This document shows positions 32,830 through 44,825 of a stretch of DNA of 64,000 nt, piece by piece. The notes below the pieces were generated by a model. It ran no database searches and was not told the origin of the DNA. It worked only from the letters and a program-made list of their open reading frames with translations. Origin of the DNA: Caenorhabditis remanei (taxonomy: Eukaryota; Nematoda; Chromadorea; Rhabditida; Rhabditidae); NCBI RefSeq assembly GCF_010183535.1, contig NC_071331.1, forward strand, positions 310,001 through 374,000, read 5' to 3'. Every line of letters starts with the position of its first letter. The stretch's first letter is position 1. The position numbers and the translations under genes are program-made.

Positions 32830-35434
32830 TTAATTTCTCTTTTGTACCATTATTGATTACCCTCATTACATGAATTTCCTGACAGCCATCTGTTGTTCAC
32901 CTACAGTAACCATCCCAAGAGAGATTCATCAAATACTTTCCCTATAAGAACGGTCAAGTGAGGTGGTACTTACCATATTCTTTTGGTCCCTTGACTTAAG
33001 TGTTTGTTGACAGATTACTAATCGGAGAGAGAGGAAGAAGAAAGGCGGCAAGACTTGGTGGTTAAGCACAGATAGATTATAACGAGTAATGGTTTTGATG
33101 GGTTTTTTTTGTTACGGGCGGTTCAGATTCAGTTACCGCGAAGCCATGAAAAGTACTCAAACCTTCCAAGGTTTGTAACTAGGCCACCGATTGTCAGAGA
33201 ATTTCGAATTATATTCAATTATAAAGTGCAAATCTAGAGCTTTATTTTTACTCTTAACAACTTTTTTCTAAATGCTTTTCCTAGAAAGTTATTTGTTGTA
33301 TTTTGTTGTATACCAAGCCTAGTTCTCTAAATTACGTATTGAAATATTTCCGTAAAAAAGTTCGCTTCAAGGACAAAATGTGCTCTCCTATCAAAAATAA
33401 CCTAAATTTCAAGAATGGTGCATCACCACAATATCGATGCACCATTTGTGTGACAAAATGTGAAAATCGTTTTTTTCGTTTTCCAGGAAAAATGCACTTG
33501 AAATTTCTCCAATCTCTCCAGTTTCACACCTTGTAACTTTGAAAAGAGCCACCGTAGAAAAAAGTGATCAACTAGAAAAATGGAGATCTAGATGTGTAAT
33601 TTCTATTTTTATGAAAAATTCTGAGATTTGACCGTTAAGTGATCTAAAAATCTTTTTTTCTCAATGGAGCGCATTTACAAAACCTCCAAACTCTCGGTGC
33701 CTTTCTCGCCTCCCCATTTACTATTATAATCCCCTCATTTCCGTTACTAATCCTCTCTTTAGTTTCTCAGTGTACTTCTCTCTCATATGATTAATGGTCC
33801 GTAGAAAGAGAGCAGGGGTTTGCAAACACTCCCTCCCTCCTCTTCCCACCGGAAATGTTGCTGCTCCGTGAGCATATTATAGAATTACAGCTAATAAACC
33901 TCTTCGTGTGAACCTTCTCTGCGTAATTTAATGAAGCGTATACCTTTTTGGGTGTCTATACACACTTGTTCAAATATATCAAATTGAATGCTTTCTCTCT
34001 CTATGTATGCTCGCCGAGCTTCACATTGTGCAGGTAGCAGAGCACACCACCTTACGAAAAGTAAATAGAGTGCAGAGCCCCTTTTCTGCTTTGATATTTA
34101 CTTTTTTACTATTCGCACCTTCGCGCATTATATCATTGAATTTCAGTTTTTCAGAGGTTAAAGATTACTGTAGAGAATGACAAGTACGCAAACACCACCA
34201 CGTCGGAATGCACAGTTTTGGCGATTTTCTATTTTTATTTCCATGAAATTTCAGTTTTTTAAGCTATTTGTCTGTTTTTTATTATTTTCTTAATCTTGGA
34301 GAGTTTAAAATGTGTAAAACTTTAATAAAAATAGTCAAGATATAATATTCGTGAATTTTAGAGTCCAAGAAGCTCAAAAAACGAAGTAGCTCCCATTTTG
34401 TCATCATTCCTCCCAGTTTTCACTCTATTTTCACTATTTTTGTGTGCTTTGTCATCATTTTTCTTTTTTGCGCACATCACCACTTTAGTCCTTTCATCGA
34501 AAAACGTTGTTGTCTGACGCAATATTGTGGTCAAATTGCCTGGAAAACATTGGGCTGGTCGGAGGAGATTGCTACACAGAGGAAGGCGAACTAATACAAT
34601 TTAATTGATAGAACTGTTTATTTGACCGAAAAAAGTAGGTGGTGTTTGTTCTTTTTTCGCGATAACCACTTTATTAGTTCACTTTATTAAAAAGAAGGTG
34701 AGAAGTCACGTAGTTTGGGGAATTTTTGTTCACAATGTAAAAGAAAAGCTGCTTAACAATTCAGCGAATTTCCTTTTTGCCAAGCTCACCACTACTAGTA
34801 AGTTCTGCCGATTTTCCGGCGAATTCCTCGGAATAAATTGCGCAAAATCTTTAGTTTTGATAGCAAATTGAACATTCATCCTTCTTAGTTTATTCAATCA
34901 AGTCAATCTCTTTCTCATCCTAGACTCATTCTCTCCCCCAATTTTACACTATATCATTCCGAATGGATGCCCTCTTGGATAATCTACACAACGGCGCCCT
35001 TCCTCCCCCCATCTATTTAATGTGTGATGAAAACGGAAAGCATCATTTGAAGAAACGAGACGCAGAGTGTGTGTCCGCCCTCTTCTTCTTTCTCGTCGCC
35101 GCCCGAATTCTCTTCTTTTTCTTCCTGACACTCGGCTGACTCCCTCTTTTTTCTAATCGTCACTTTTTTCGTGTCTTTTTACTGTTTGAAATGAATTTTT
35201 GGCGTCTTTGTGCACTTTTTGTGTCGGAAAAGTCACATTTTTTGTTTGAATTTGAATTCCAGAAACTAAGTTTTTTATAATTTCCGAATGTTATTCGGCA
35301 ATTCTATAAAATTGTAATTTTAAGACTCAAATTTATGCGTTTACAACAATTTCAACGAATTTTCGCCCCGTAATCTCGTTTCTTGATTATCCAGCTTCTC
35401 TTTATTGAAATTACCTAACTATTATTGTTCCAGG
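32830..35434. other. 2.6-kb intergenic region upstream of the atgp gene
   Basis: AT-rich. 33225-33600 is an imperfect palindrome related to the GTTGACAAC repeats (AACAACTTTTTTCTAAATGC against GTAGAAAAAAGTGATCAACT). 33660-33860 and 34900-35150 are C/T-rich, promoter-like stretches. A frame at 35131-34949 exists on the minus strand but has no gene-like features. No gene is called. Confidence 0.45.
35428..35433 (+). promoter_or_regulatory. Probable SL trans-splice acceptor of the atgp gene
   Basis: TTCCAG ends one base before the start codon at 35435, after a pyrimidine-rich tract (ATTATTG). No donor pairs with it. Confidence 0.5.
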
Positions 35435-38400
35435 ATGGCCACAAAGGACGCCCTCATAGCCGAAGAAGGCAACAATTTCGGGGGATCCGGTAGCGGGGAT
35501 ATCGCTACTTTTGATAAGGTAAACCTCTACTTTCAAATCCCAACAAAAATTCTAATTCCTCCAGAACGCCGAAGTCGTCAATTTCGAGCTCGAGCCAAAA
35601 CCAATCGGTTTGACAAAAGAACAACTCGAAAAGTATCGAAATGATCCGTTCTGGAAGCCAGTCAGAACAGTTCTCTTCGCTTTGTTCTGGCTCGCATGGG
35701 TTTTGATGTTCGCCGGTGCCATCGCTATCGTCGTTTTGTCACCAAAGTGTGCCGAGAAGCAGAAGCCTGATTGGTGGCAAACTAAAGTTTCGTATCAGGT
35801 GAGTAGTCGACTTGAATTGGATGAAAAATCTGAAAATTGCGCCATACAGCGGGGTCGAAATAACCGGGAAACTGAAAATCTGCATTTTTCAGCAGATTTC
35901 GCGTTGAAAGTTGAGATTTTCAGCTAATTTTAAATGAAAAGGTTTGAATCTTGATTCCCAAAGCCTCTACGAAGCAAGTAGTCTCATAGTACCTCTCTAG
36001 TTTCGTATCAGGTAATTAGTCGACTCGAATTGGAGGAGAAACTTGAAAATCTCAACCAAATCGTAGAATTTTCAAGAATTTCTCCGAAAACGGGTTTGAA
36101 ATCCTCCAAAAATCTGTATTTTTCAGCAAATTTCATTTGGGAAATTGAGATTTTCAGCTAATTTTAGATCAAATTTGATTAAAAGCGTCGAAATTTTGTA
36201 ATAAACTTAAAAATCTCTGTTTAAATGGGAAAAACTCTGAATATTGCCCCATATAGCTGGCTGGAAAACTCTGAAAATCTGAATTTTCAGCAGATTTTGC
36301 GTTGAAAAATGAGATTTTCAGCTAATTTTAGATCAAATTTGATTAAAAGCGTCGAAATTTTGTAATAAACTTAAAAATCTCTGTTTAAATGGGAAAAACT
36401 CTGAATATTGCCCCATATAGCTGGCTGGAAAACTCTGAAAATCTGAATTTTCAGCAGATTTTGCGTTGAAAAATGAGATTTTCAGCTAATTTTAGATGAA
36501 AAGATTCCCATAATACCTCTCCAGACTTCATAAAGGTTACACATTATTACCAACCACTATTCATCTCACAACAACAACTCATCTTAATCCTCCTCCTCTT
36601 CTCCTCCCCCCGACTACTCAAATACTCCCGAGATACACACTAATTTTGACGGATTAGTCTCTTCTGGTGTGTGTTGATGACCTCGTTCACTCGCCTGTCA
36701 ACTATTTTATCTCGACAATTAATCATTTCTATTCTCTTTCAAATATCTCCCGCGCTTTCTCTTTTACGCGGCGGTTCATTAGTATTCGGAAATCTTTAGA
36801 AGAATAAGAAGAATAATAAAGATGGGAATCTCAAGCTTAAGCCAAAAACATTATTTTCAGCTCCTCACCGCTACATTCTTCGATTCGGACGGCGATGGCG
36901 TCGGTGATTTCGCTGGAATCTCTCAAAAGATCGATTTCCTTCGAAAGATCGGAGTAACGACTGTCTACCCAACACCAGTTATAAAAATCCAAAAAGATGA
37001 GTACTTCAACTCGTACGACGTCGTCGATCACTTGTCAGTTGATGATCGTTTCGGAACTGAAGAGCAATTCAAGGAGCTCATTGACACAATTCACAACAGA
37101 GCAATGTATCTTGTCATGGATCTACCTGTGTCTACAGTGGATCTCTCTCATCCGTGGTTCGAGAAACGTGACGAGTCGAAGTTTGTCATTGCAAAACCAA
37201 CGGATCCTGGATTCAATGAGACCAATTTCTATCCATTCCACGGTGCCAACAATCTCAAATATCTCGGATATCCATCAAGTCAGAATCCAGTTTTGAATTG
37301 GAAGGATTCCGAAGTCAAAGCTACTATCAACTCGGCGATTCAAAAGTTTTTGGATTTAGGAGTCGATGGATTCCATATCGATCATATCAGTCAGTTGGCT
37401 GTTGATGCCAAGGGAAAACCAAATGTAAGTTTGTTTGATGTCTGGAATGAAAATAAGGAATTTATTCATTTTTCAGCATGATGGAGCCGTTAAAGTCCTC
37501 GAAGAGCTTACTAAATCCGTTCAACTTTATGTGGAATCTAAGGAAGAATTGAAGGAGAAAAAGATGTAAGTGGCCTATAATTGTAGTCAGAAAGCTCCGC
37601 CCACTTTTGTGGTGCTTTCCATAATCTCTCCTTCCTTTTCACCTTCTATTCCATTAATATCCATATTCCAGTGTCCTCTTCTCCTCACTGAAAGATATCG
37701 AAGAGCTCCACGCGAAGGCTGTCGAGACCGGAATTCTGCACTATGTCATCGACAACTCGTTCGCCAATTTGGATGAGAAGAAGTGTGAGCCATCAGTTGC
37801 GAAGTGTGTTCATGACGCATTGAATGCCGCCTATCAGAGACATGAGGTAAGAGGAGAAAACTGGAAATTGTTGTTAGGAGAAAAGAGAGTGTTCAGGTCG
37901 ATAAATATCGGAGTTCTGTAAGTTTTGCAAGTAGTTGCACTCGTAGAAAGTAGTATAATTGTGATTGTGATAGTTTTGATAGGTGTTACAGTATGTCATG
38001 AAGAAGACTCCGCCCAAAAACATATGTGGGCGGAGTCTGTAAGTCTAGAAGCTTCTGTAACTCATAAAATATGTTCCAGGTCGACAAATACAGTCCGCAC
38101 TGGCAATTCTCCAACTCTGAATCCTCCCGGCTTGCATCTCGCTTCGAAACTCCAACCGCCCATCTTCTCTCCTTCCTCCAACTTACTCTTCCTGGCGCAG
38201 TTTCAGTCTACTACGGACAAGAATACGGTCTGAAGAATGCGATGAGTAAAGACGGAGAATTGAAACAAATGGGAGTGATGCAGTGGTATCCAACAGGAAA
38301 AGATCATCATGGATTCAGTAAAGAAAGCGATGCGCCAATCTTCTTCCCAGAAACTGATGATAAACTCGAAATGGATAACTATAACTCTCAATTCGATATC

Positions 38401-38778
38401 TCGGACTCTCCACTTAAAATCTACCGGAAACTCGCGAAACTCCGTCAACGTGATGAGGCTCTCATCGTTGGAGAGACTGTCAGAGACGAATTGATTAATG
38501 ACGATGTGATTCTGTTCTCTCGTTATATCAAAGCTGAAAATAACACAGCCACTGGATCCGCCTTCATCGTTGCTCTCAATTTCGGAGAGAAGGAGCAAAA
38601 GATCGATTTCAACGTGGCACCGGCTTCCAAGTTGATCCCAACTAATAAGGATTTGGCGAAGACTGAAATCTCTGTTGTCACTGCTAACGTCACCGATTAC
38701 AAAGTTCGCGAGCAGCATAACTTTGTCGAATCGCAATTGGTGCTTCCACCAAAGCAGGCCGTTCTCCTCAAGCTGTAA
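35435..38778 (+). CDS. atgp-1: Amino-acid transporter heavy-chain glycoprotein, SLC3A2/4F2hc-like (614 aa)
   Basis: Exons 35435-35518, 35565-35798, 36861-37424, 37477-37565, 37672-37846 and 38080-38778 sum to 1845 bases in frame. The layout is type II: a short cytoplasmic tail, KYRNDPFWKPVRTVLFALFW leading into one membrane helix (about 68-92), then an extracellular alpha-amylase-like domain (ATFFDSDGDGVGDFAGISQK, GVDGFHIDHIS, YYGQEYG). Heavy chains of this kind pair with light-chain transporters and carry them to the plasma membrane; they usually do not hydrolyse sugars. The symbol is a probable orthology based on domain plan and on its gln-5 and hsp-1-like neighbours. TTCCAG lies one base before the ATG, a likely SL site. 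The 1.06-kb intron 35799-36860 holds tandem repeats. Confidence 0.85.
36146..36500. repeat. Tandem repeat, 164-base unit, in an atgp intron
   Basis: The unit beginning TGAGATTTTCAGCTAATTTT recurs at 36146, 36310 and 36474. The first two units are essentially identical and the third is partial. More diverged relatives (CTGAAAATCTGCATTTTTCAG) occur from 35820 to 36145, so the array grew from an older, weaker repeat. Confidence 0.9.
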
Positions 38779-38914
38779 AATTGTTATTTTTATCTGGAAC
38801 TCATGATGTTGATCCATTTGATCCCTACTTCTGTTTTCTTTTTTAATAATTTCCACTTTTTAAAGCTCACTTTTAAAGTTTCCTTTCATATTTCCCCCAT
38901 TTTCTGAAAGAAGT

Positions 38915-38920
38915 AATAAA
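38915..38920 (+). terminator. atgp-1: Poly(A) signal of the atgp gene
   Basis: AATAAA on the plus strand 137 bases past the stop. The spacer 38779-39120 is a convergent 3' region and holds nothing else; its right part is copied, inverted, at 56996-57140. Confidence 0.6.
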
Positions 38921-39120
38921 AACAAAGAGTTTCCGAGACATGCATTCATTCTTTTTACAAGTTTTTAAGCCTTGAGAAAGGCGGGGGCATCAAAATTACA
39001 GACTAGTACATGCAATGAGTGAGTATGTGGGCTGTAGAGAGTGAGAGATATCAATTTACAATCAAATTGGAGAGATCAAATGTACATGAATTGTTCGAGT
39101 GATTGAGTAGTTGTGAATGT

Positions 39121-40844
39121 TCAGTTGAGCAGCACACTTGTTGCAATCATTGCTGTCACGAGGTAAGGATCGCAATTGGATGATGGGCGACGGTCTTCGA
39201 GGTATCCCTGGAAAACACAAAGAATTAGTTTGATTATGAAACCTGCAGTGGATGTTCAGCTCGAATCTATCGACACGAAGCTCCGCTCTTTCTCGCTAAA
39301 ACATACCTTGGCCTCGTCAGCGACTTGACGTGGGATCCGAATCGAGCAAGCCCGATTGGCGACTCCCCACGAGAACTTATCAGCTTGGCTGGTCTCGTGA
39401 CGCCCTGTCAATCGACGCAAGTTGTCTTGTCCACCGTTTGGATCGTACACCTTCATAGCCTCCAAATGCGTCTTCTCCAACCCTTTCATCGCTTCGAAGA
39501 TTGCTGTGAGACCATTCGGTTTGCGCATTTCCGACGTGGAGAAGTTTGTGTGACATCCAGCGCCATTCCAATCACCCATTGTGACTTTTGGCTTGGGATC
39601 GAGCGAGATACAAACTCCGAACATCTCAGCGACACGGTGGAGAATGTATCTGGAGATCCAGAGCTGATCTCCCATATCGATTCCTTCGCAGGTTCCAATC
39701 TGGTATTCCCATTGTCCTGGAGTTACTTCCGCGTTTGCACCGAAGATGTTAATACCGGCATGAAGGCATGCGCGGTAGTGAGTCTCGACGACTTCACGTC
39801 CGAAAGCACGGTCGGCGCCAACACCGCAGTAATACTTTCCTTGTGGTGCTGGGTAACCATGCTTCGGCCATCCGAGTGGATGCTCGTCTCTGTCGACAAT
39901 CAGGTATTCTTGCTCCATTCCGAACCATGGGTGTTGATCGGCAACTTGTTTCATGATGGCGGCACATGCTTGACGATGATTGGTGACTGAAATTAAAGTA
40001 ATTAAAATGGAAAATAGCAGAAAGGGCGGAGTCAAAGAGTGTGCGAATGCGAGAGACGCAGAGAAATAATTTCCATATTTGCAAACCGGCACAGTCCGGC
40101 GCGTAACTCACTTAAAACACAATATTATGAGCTGAAAAGTATATCAAAATGTAGATCTCAACGATTTCTATGTCGGTGACGTAGCAAGGGCCGGATGGCT
40201 AGACGTTAAAGTACCGCGGGCCGGGCAAAAGTGTTTAAAAAGGCTAAATTAACCAAAAACCATTCTAGCCCGGCCCGCGGCACATTAACAATTAGCCATC
40301 CGGCCCGTAGAATGTCACAGACATAAAACTAGCCGAGATCTACATTTTGGTATACTTTTCAGCTGTCGTCCCAGTTTGCAAGCATGGGAAAAGGAGAATG
40401 GACGGAGTCATCAGATGAAAGGAGTGTGGGAGTGCGAGAGACGCAGAGAAGTAATTTCTTAGTGACGCAAACTCTCACAGAGAAGAAGAGACCCCTGTGC
40501 TCACCTGTTGGCTTCATCTCGTTATCCAAAGTGTCGCACATCACCAATACATTGTGTCCTCCCGAAAACGGATCAGGAAACACGGCGACCGGTCTCAAGT
40601 AGCGATCCGAGTTGTCACCCTCGGCTTGTCCTGTCGACGATCCATCGTAATTCCAGACCGGGTACTCGGAAACGTACTTTGGCTTCACGTCGAATGTACG
40701 GGTCTTGGCACGAAGTTGTTCTCCGGTTCCATCGATCCAAACGTATGTCGCCTGACACTTGGATGGATGGGCTGGAAGTCCCATGAAGTGATCGATGGTG
40801 GCTTGTCCAAGTGGGAGACGGGTCTCGTAGTTAAGATGCGACAT
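39121..40844 (-). CDS. gln-5: Glutamine synthetase, complete copy (368 aa)
   Basis: Exons 40844-40505, 39986-39307 and 39207-39121 sum to 1107 bases in frame, a normal length for eukaryotic type II glutamine synthetase. Signatures seen: [16 protein letters not shown], the ATP-binding-site region [27 protein letters not shown] and [17 protein letters not shown] with the conserved arginines. The enzyme joins ammonia to glutamate using ATP, in the cytosol, removing ammonia and supplying glutamine. The symbol is a probable orthology, supported by the adjacent atgp-like gene. The start sits in CCAAAGAAAACCATGTCGC. Intron 1 (39987-40504) carries a hairpin element and direct repeats. An inverted, truncated copy lies at 55463-56995. 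Confidence 0.9.
40115..40375. mobile_element. Hairpin element in gln intron 1
   Basis: An imperfect palindrome. GAGCTGAAAAGTATATCAAAA pairs with TTTGGTATACTTTTCAGCT. Inward, GGGCCGGATGGCTAGACGTTAA pairs with TTAACAATTAGCCATCCGGCCC. GTACCGCGGGCCGGGC pairs with GCCCGGCCCGCGGCAC. The same element is at 55945-56185 in the second gln copy, so it was present before the duplication. Confidence 0.8.
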
Positions 40845-41905
40845 GGTTTTCTTTGGGTGAGAGACGAGACGGGCGGCCCGCGGAGAAGGTGGCTGAAAAA
40901 TGATTGAGGTTAGGAGAAAATAGGAGAAAATACGAAGCTATTCAGGAAATCAGAGAAAAGTGAGTAATATAACAAGAAAAAACTGTGTTTTGAGCAGCGA
41001 TTCAATAAAGAAATGCGTCGAAACACAAAAAATGAAAGCAAAAATGATTTCCACAACCGAAAATTAGTAAAAACAAGGCGAAAATGACAAAACAAACAGC
41101 ACAGACTGAACGAGAACACATCCGATTTGATAAATAACCCGAATGAAACTAAAAAACCGAGAAAATCACTGAAACAACCTGTAAAAATGGCGGGCGCGCC
41201 GCATTTTTAGGTCAAAAACTTGAAAACGAGTGCCTTTGGCGGCGTTGCGGCTCGAACGCTTCGCGACGAAAAGCATAAAATTCCAGCGGACTTTCGACTT
41301 TCAGCCGTTTTGTAACATTAATTTCAGATAAAAATATATGTTTTTTGAGAGTTTCGAGTGGATTTTCAAAATAAAAATGCATAAAAATAAAGGAAAAATG
41401 TTAAACAATAGATTGTTGCTTTGGTTTTCACAAGAAGCTTGCTGTTTTTCAAAAACGAATATTTTTCAATCGAGAGGAAAACTTTCTCGGAGAAACGTGA
41501 GTTCTGAAGCTTAAAAAATGTGAAATTCGTTTAGAAAATAGACAATTCGAGGAACATCTTAGTTTCTGTATTAAATTATGCATTTTCGAACATAAACACA
41601 CTGATCATGTGTGTTCCAAGCAATTTTTCGCCTTCGCAATCGAATCTGTTTTTTAAATGTCAAATATTACGGTAGCTCCAAAAATATCAGTTTTCCGATA
41701 TCTTTTTCGGAACATGGATACTGTGAATACATTGTTTATTTTGAAAATGAATACAAATCGGAAAGAAATGACAGAATTTATGTATTACAAGTTTGGGTGG
41801 TAGCAGAAATAATGCGGATAAATGAATGCAATAGAACAGAGTGTTGAAATTAGAGAATAAATTATGAGAGCATGAAGTGTTGATTTTCAGTTCAGATATT
41901 ATTGA
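40845..41905. other. Spacer between gln and F-box gene A
   Basis: The first 300 bases are the gln 5' flank and are also present, inverted, at 55155-55462. 41150-41900 is AT-rich. Its right end (41770-41905) matches the 3' flanks of F-box genes B and C. No gene is seen. Confidence 0.5.
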
Positions 41906-43327
41906 TCACATCATTTCTTTGGTCATCGAGATGAATGTGGAGAGTGAAAATTCTGTGTTCTCTCTCATTTTGATATATAAATATTTATTGTTTTCCACGA
42001 GAAACTCTCCAATTGTTCCATGGCCACGATTAATAGAATATTTTATTCTGTGTGAAAGACCATTTGGACCCTCAATTGTTTCTTCAGATCTGAGCAGGTC
42101 GGAATCCGGAATTCTGAAGAAACATGATTTTTAATTTCTTTGAATGAATTTTCTATCTTTTTACCTTCCTCTAAGTTTGTTAATGATATCGTCTATATTT
42201 ATGAATCGAAACTCAATCATCATTACTGTCCAATTCGGCGTCCATCCGAAATACCATCTTTCAATCAAACATTGTACATGCCACCACCATATCAGGTGAT
42301 GGTACTGAAAAATGAGTACAGAGAATGAGTTGAAATGTTCAATGTCAACGGAAGTAAGCCATTTAGAATTTCGAATGACTAATTGGTTTGGAATGAATCG
42401 GAGTTGATTTTCTTTGAAACGAAATTTAGAAGACAGTATGTCGAGTGTCAATTTGCATTTTGCCTCTTGTCGACTCAGAATGTGATACAGTACTTCATCA
42501 TCTTCTAGAGTGTTCTCTGATTCTCCAACCAATTTCAGTGATTTCACACAATTAGTGTCTCTCTTATTCCCACAATATGAATAGATAATTTTTTTGTTTT
42601 CATCTCGTGTAAAATCTTGGCAATGGAGTTCCAGATCAGTCAGTGTGATATTGAAAATGTAGGATAGATGATTGATGAACGTGCGGAATCCGAAACATCC
42701 ATCTTCCATGGGTACGTAAAATTTCATAAGTTTCTCCTCCCCAGCGATGTGATCTCTGAAATTAAATTTTAAAACTCACTATCAGACAATGAGAACGTTC
42801 ATGCTAACTATCGGTAAAGATGATTTCAAAGCTCTAGTTTATCAAAATCCGTCATCACCTACAGATGAACTGATGATAACTGACCTAATATCCTCCAGAG
42901 AACGTTCAGTTGGAATCCAATTGGGTATATGAACCCCGTATGTTGTTTCCGACAACTCATGTCTATCCGAAGTCTTTCTTTGAAAAATCGAAATAATTGT
43001 TTCTCGATTTCCTTTTATAGCCATAAATTGTTCCAATTCGAAAATCCATCGAGTATTTGGATAATAATTGAATTCCATTCGTATTTCTCTCTTTTTTGAA
43101 AATTTCAATTGGAATTTCACTGCTTTCTCTTTACATTTCAGTTGGTTTCGAAGTGACTGACATACTGTTTTACACCGTTTACTGCATAATGACAGAGATA
43201 ATCTGAAATTGACAATTAAAGTTTATTTATATTAAAAGAACACTTACATTTCGAATGGAGTCATCAATTTAAGCCCATGATTTAGTACTATCAATGGGAG
43301 TCTGAATAACGGGAATTCCGAAGACAT
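41906..43327 (-). CDS. F-box protein with C-terminal FBA_2-type domain, copy A (398 aa)
   Basis: Exons 43327-43248, 43202-42885, 42755-42165 and 42113-41906 sum to 1197 bases in frame. The N-terminal F-box (FPLFRLPLIVLNHGLKLMTP then LSLSLCSKRCKTV) would bind Skp1. A Leu-rich substrate-side domain follows, with WLTSVDIEHFNSF and ERWYFGWTPNWTVMMIEF blocks typical of the worm fbxb / sdz-33 family. The likely role is substrate choice in an SCF ubiquitin ligase. This family expands quickly and is under arms-race-like selection in nematodes. The partner gene B starts 198 bases away on the other strand in a mirror arrangement. Confidence 0.82.
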
Positions 43328-43524
43328 TGATTTTTGTGTGGCGATGAGAGGAGAGAAGAGGTAAGGCAGATAGACTCGATTTGGTTCACTATATGCCTGT
43401 TCTGAACACACAATGAGCCTCCAAACGTCTTCTATCCATCGAATACAAACAACTGCCCCATCTGACCTCTCTTTTTCTCCTCATTTGCCTTACCTCTTCT
43501 CTTCTCTCATCGCCACAAAAATCA
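43328..43524. promoter_or_regulatory. Palindromic bidirectional spacer between F-box genes A and B
   Basis: The two ends are near mirror images: CTCTCATCGCCACAAAAATC in front of each start codon, preceded by TTGCCTTACCTCTTCTC on both strands. Both promoters therefore derive from one ancestral sequence. Confidence 0.7.
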
Positions 43525-44825
43525 ATGTCTTCGGAATTCCCGTTATTCAGACTCCCATTGATAGTACTAAATCATGGGCTTAAATTGATGACTCCATTCG
43601 AAATGTAAGTGTTCTTTTAATATAAAAACACTTTAAATGTCACTTTCAGATTATCTCTGTCATTATGCAGTAAACGGTGTAAAACAGTCTGTCAGTCACT
43701 TCGAAACCAACTGAAATGTAAAGAGAAAGCAGTGAAATTTCAATTGAAATTTTCAAAAAAGAGAGAAATACAATTGGAATTCAATTATTATCCAAATACT
43801 CGATGGATTTTATCAATTTTCCAAATCAGTGGAAAGGAGGAGATTGGGTTCTCAAGGAATGATTTGTTTATAACTAATTGGATTCCAACTGAAGAAGATA
43901 CTCCTCAGGAACAATTCAGGTCAGTCCGTCATGACTAATTATATATAATTATATTAATTAGTATCAATTTTGTAGAGAAAACAACTCAATGGTGAATCAA
44001 TATCTGAAAGTGTACATATCCAATGACTATGATATATTTATCTTGAGAAAGTACATCAATCATCTATCCTATATTTTCAATATAACACTGACTGATCTGG
44101 AACTCCATTTCCAAGACTTTACACGAGATGAAAACGAAATAATAATCGATTCATATTGTGGAAATAGAAGAGACACGAATTGTGTGAAATCATTGACATT
44201 GATTGGAGAATCAGAAAACACTCCAGAAGATGATGAAGTACTGTATCACATTCTGAGTCGACAAGTGGCGGAATGCCAATTGACACTCGACATCAAACCA
44301 ACTTCCAAGTTCTTTTTCTATGGAGACCGATTCCGGTACAGTACTGACCGATTGATCATTCGAAATTCCGACTGGCTCACTTGTGGTGAACTTAGGCGCT
44401 TCGATTCGTTTGCTATTTGGATATACAATTCAAAAATACATCCATTTAATATAGAGTTCATGATTGAAAGATGGTATTCTGGATGGACACCAAAATGGAC
44501 TCTTGCAATGATAGAGCTCATATTCATGAATATAGACTTTTGGATGAACAGAATTAGAGAAGGGTAAAGAGATATAAATTTCTTTCAGAAACATTAAACA
44601 TTATGTTTCTTCAGAATCCCAGCTGGAGTAATGGCAGTCAGATCTGAAGAAACAGTTGAGGGTCCAGATGGTCTATCACACAGAATCAAATATTTTATTC
44701 AACGCAACGATGGAACAATTGGAGAGTTTCTCGTGGAAAACAATAAATATCTATATATCAAAGCCAAAAGAAACACTGATATTTCACTCTCCACATTCAT
44801 CTCGATGACCAAAGAAATGATCTGA
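43525..44825 (+). CDS. F-box protein with FBA_2-type domain, copy B (382 aa)
   Basis: Exons 43525-43604, 43650-43919, 43976-44563 and 44615-44825 sum to 1149 bases in frame, with the same four-exon plan as copies A and C. The F-box exon encodes the same residues as in copy A. The middle of exon 2 is shorter by about 16 codons than in the paralogues, and the exon 3 start is diverged (VYISNDYDIFILRKYINH). The rest keeps the LTDLELHFQDFTRDENE and ERWYSGWTPKWTLAMIE blocks. It is intact, so probably functional, but it is the most diverged of the three. Confidence 0.82.

Noticed and set aside
34949..35131. 60-codon Arg-rich minus-strand frame
   Set aside because: Low-complexity translation of a C/T-rich promoter stretch.
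36146..36500. CRISPR-like array
   Set aside because: Tandem units without spacers in a eukaryotic intron; no CRISPR array is present anywhere in the window.
38203..38856. 217-codon minus-strand frame opposite the last atgp exon
   Set aside because: Antisense of a real exon with biased codons; no similarity to anything I recognise.
39325..39990. 221-codon plus-strand frame antisense to glutamine synthetase exon 2
   Set aside because: Shadow of a highly conserved coding exon; the same shadow appears in the second copy (56929-56324). No splice or domain support.
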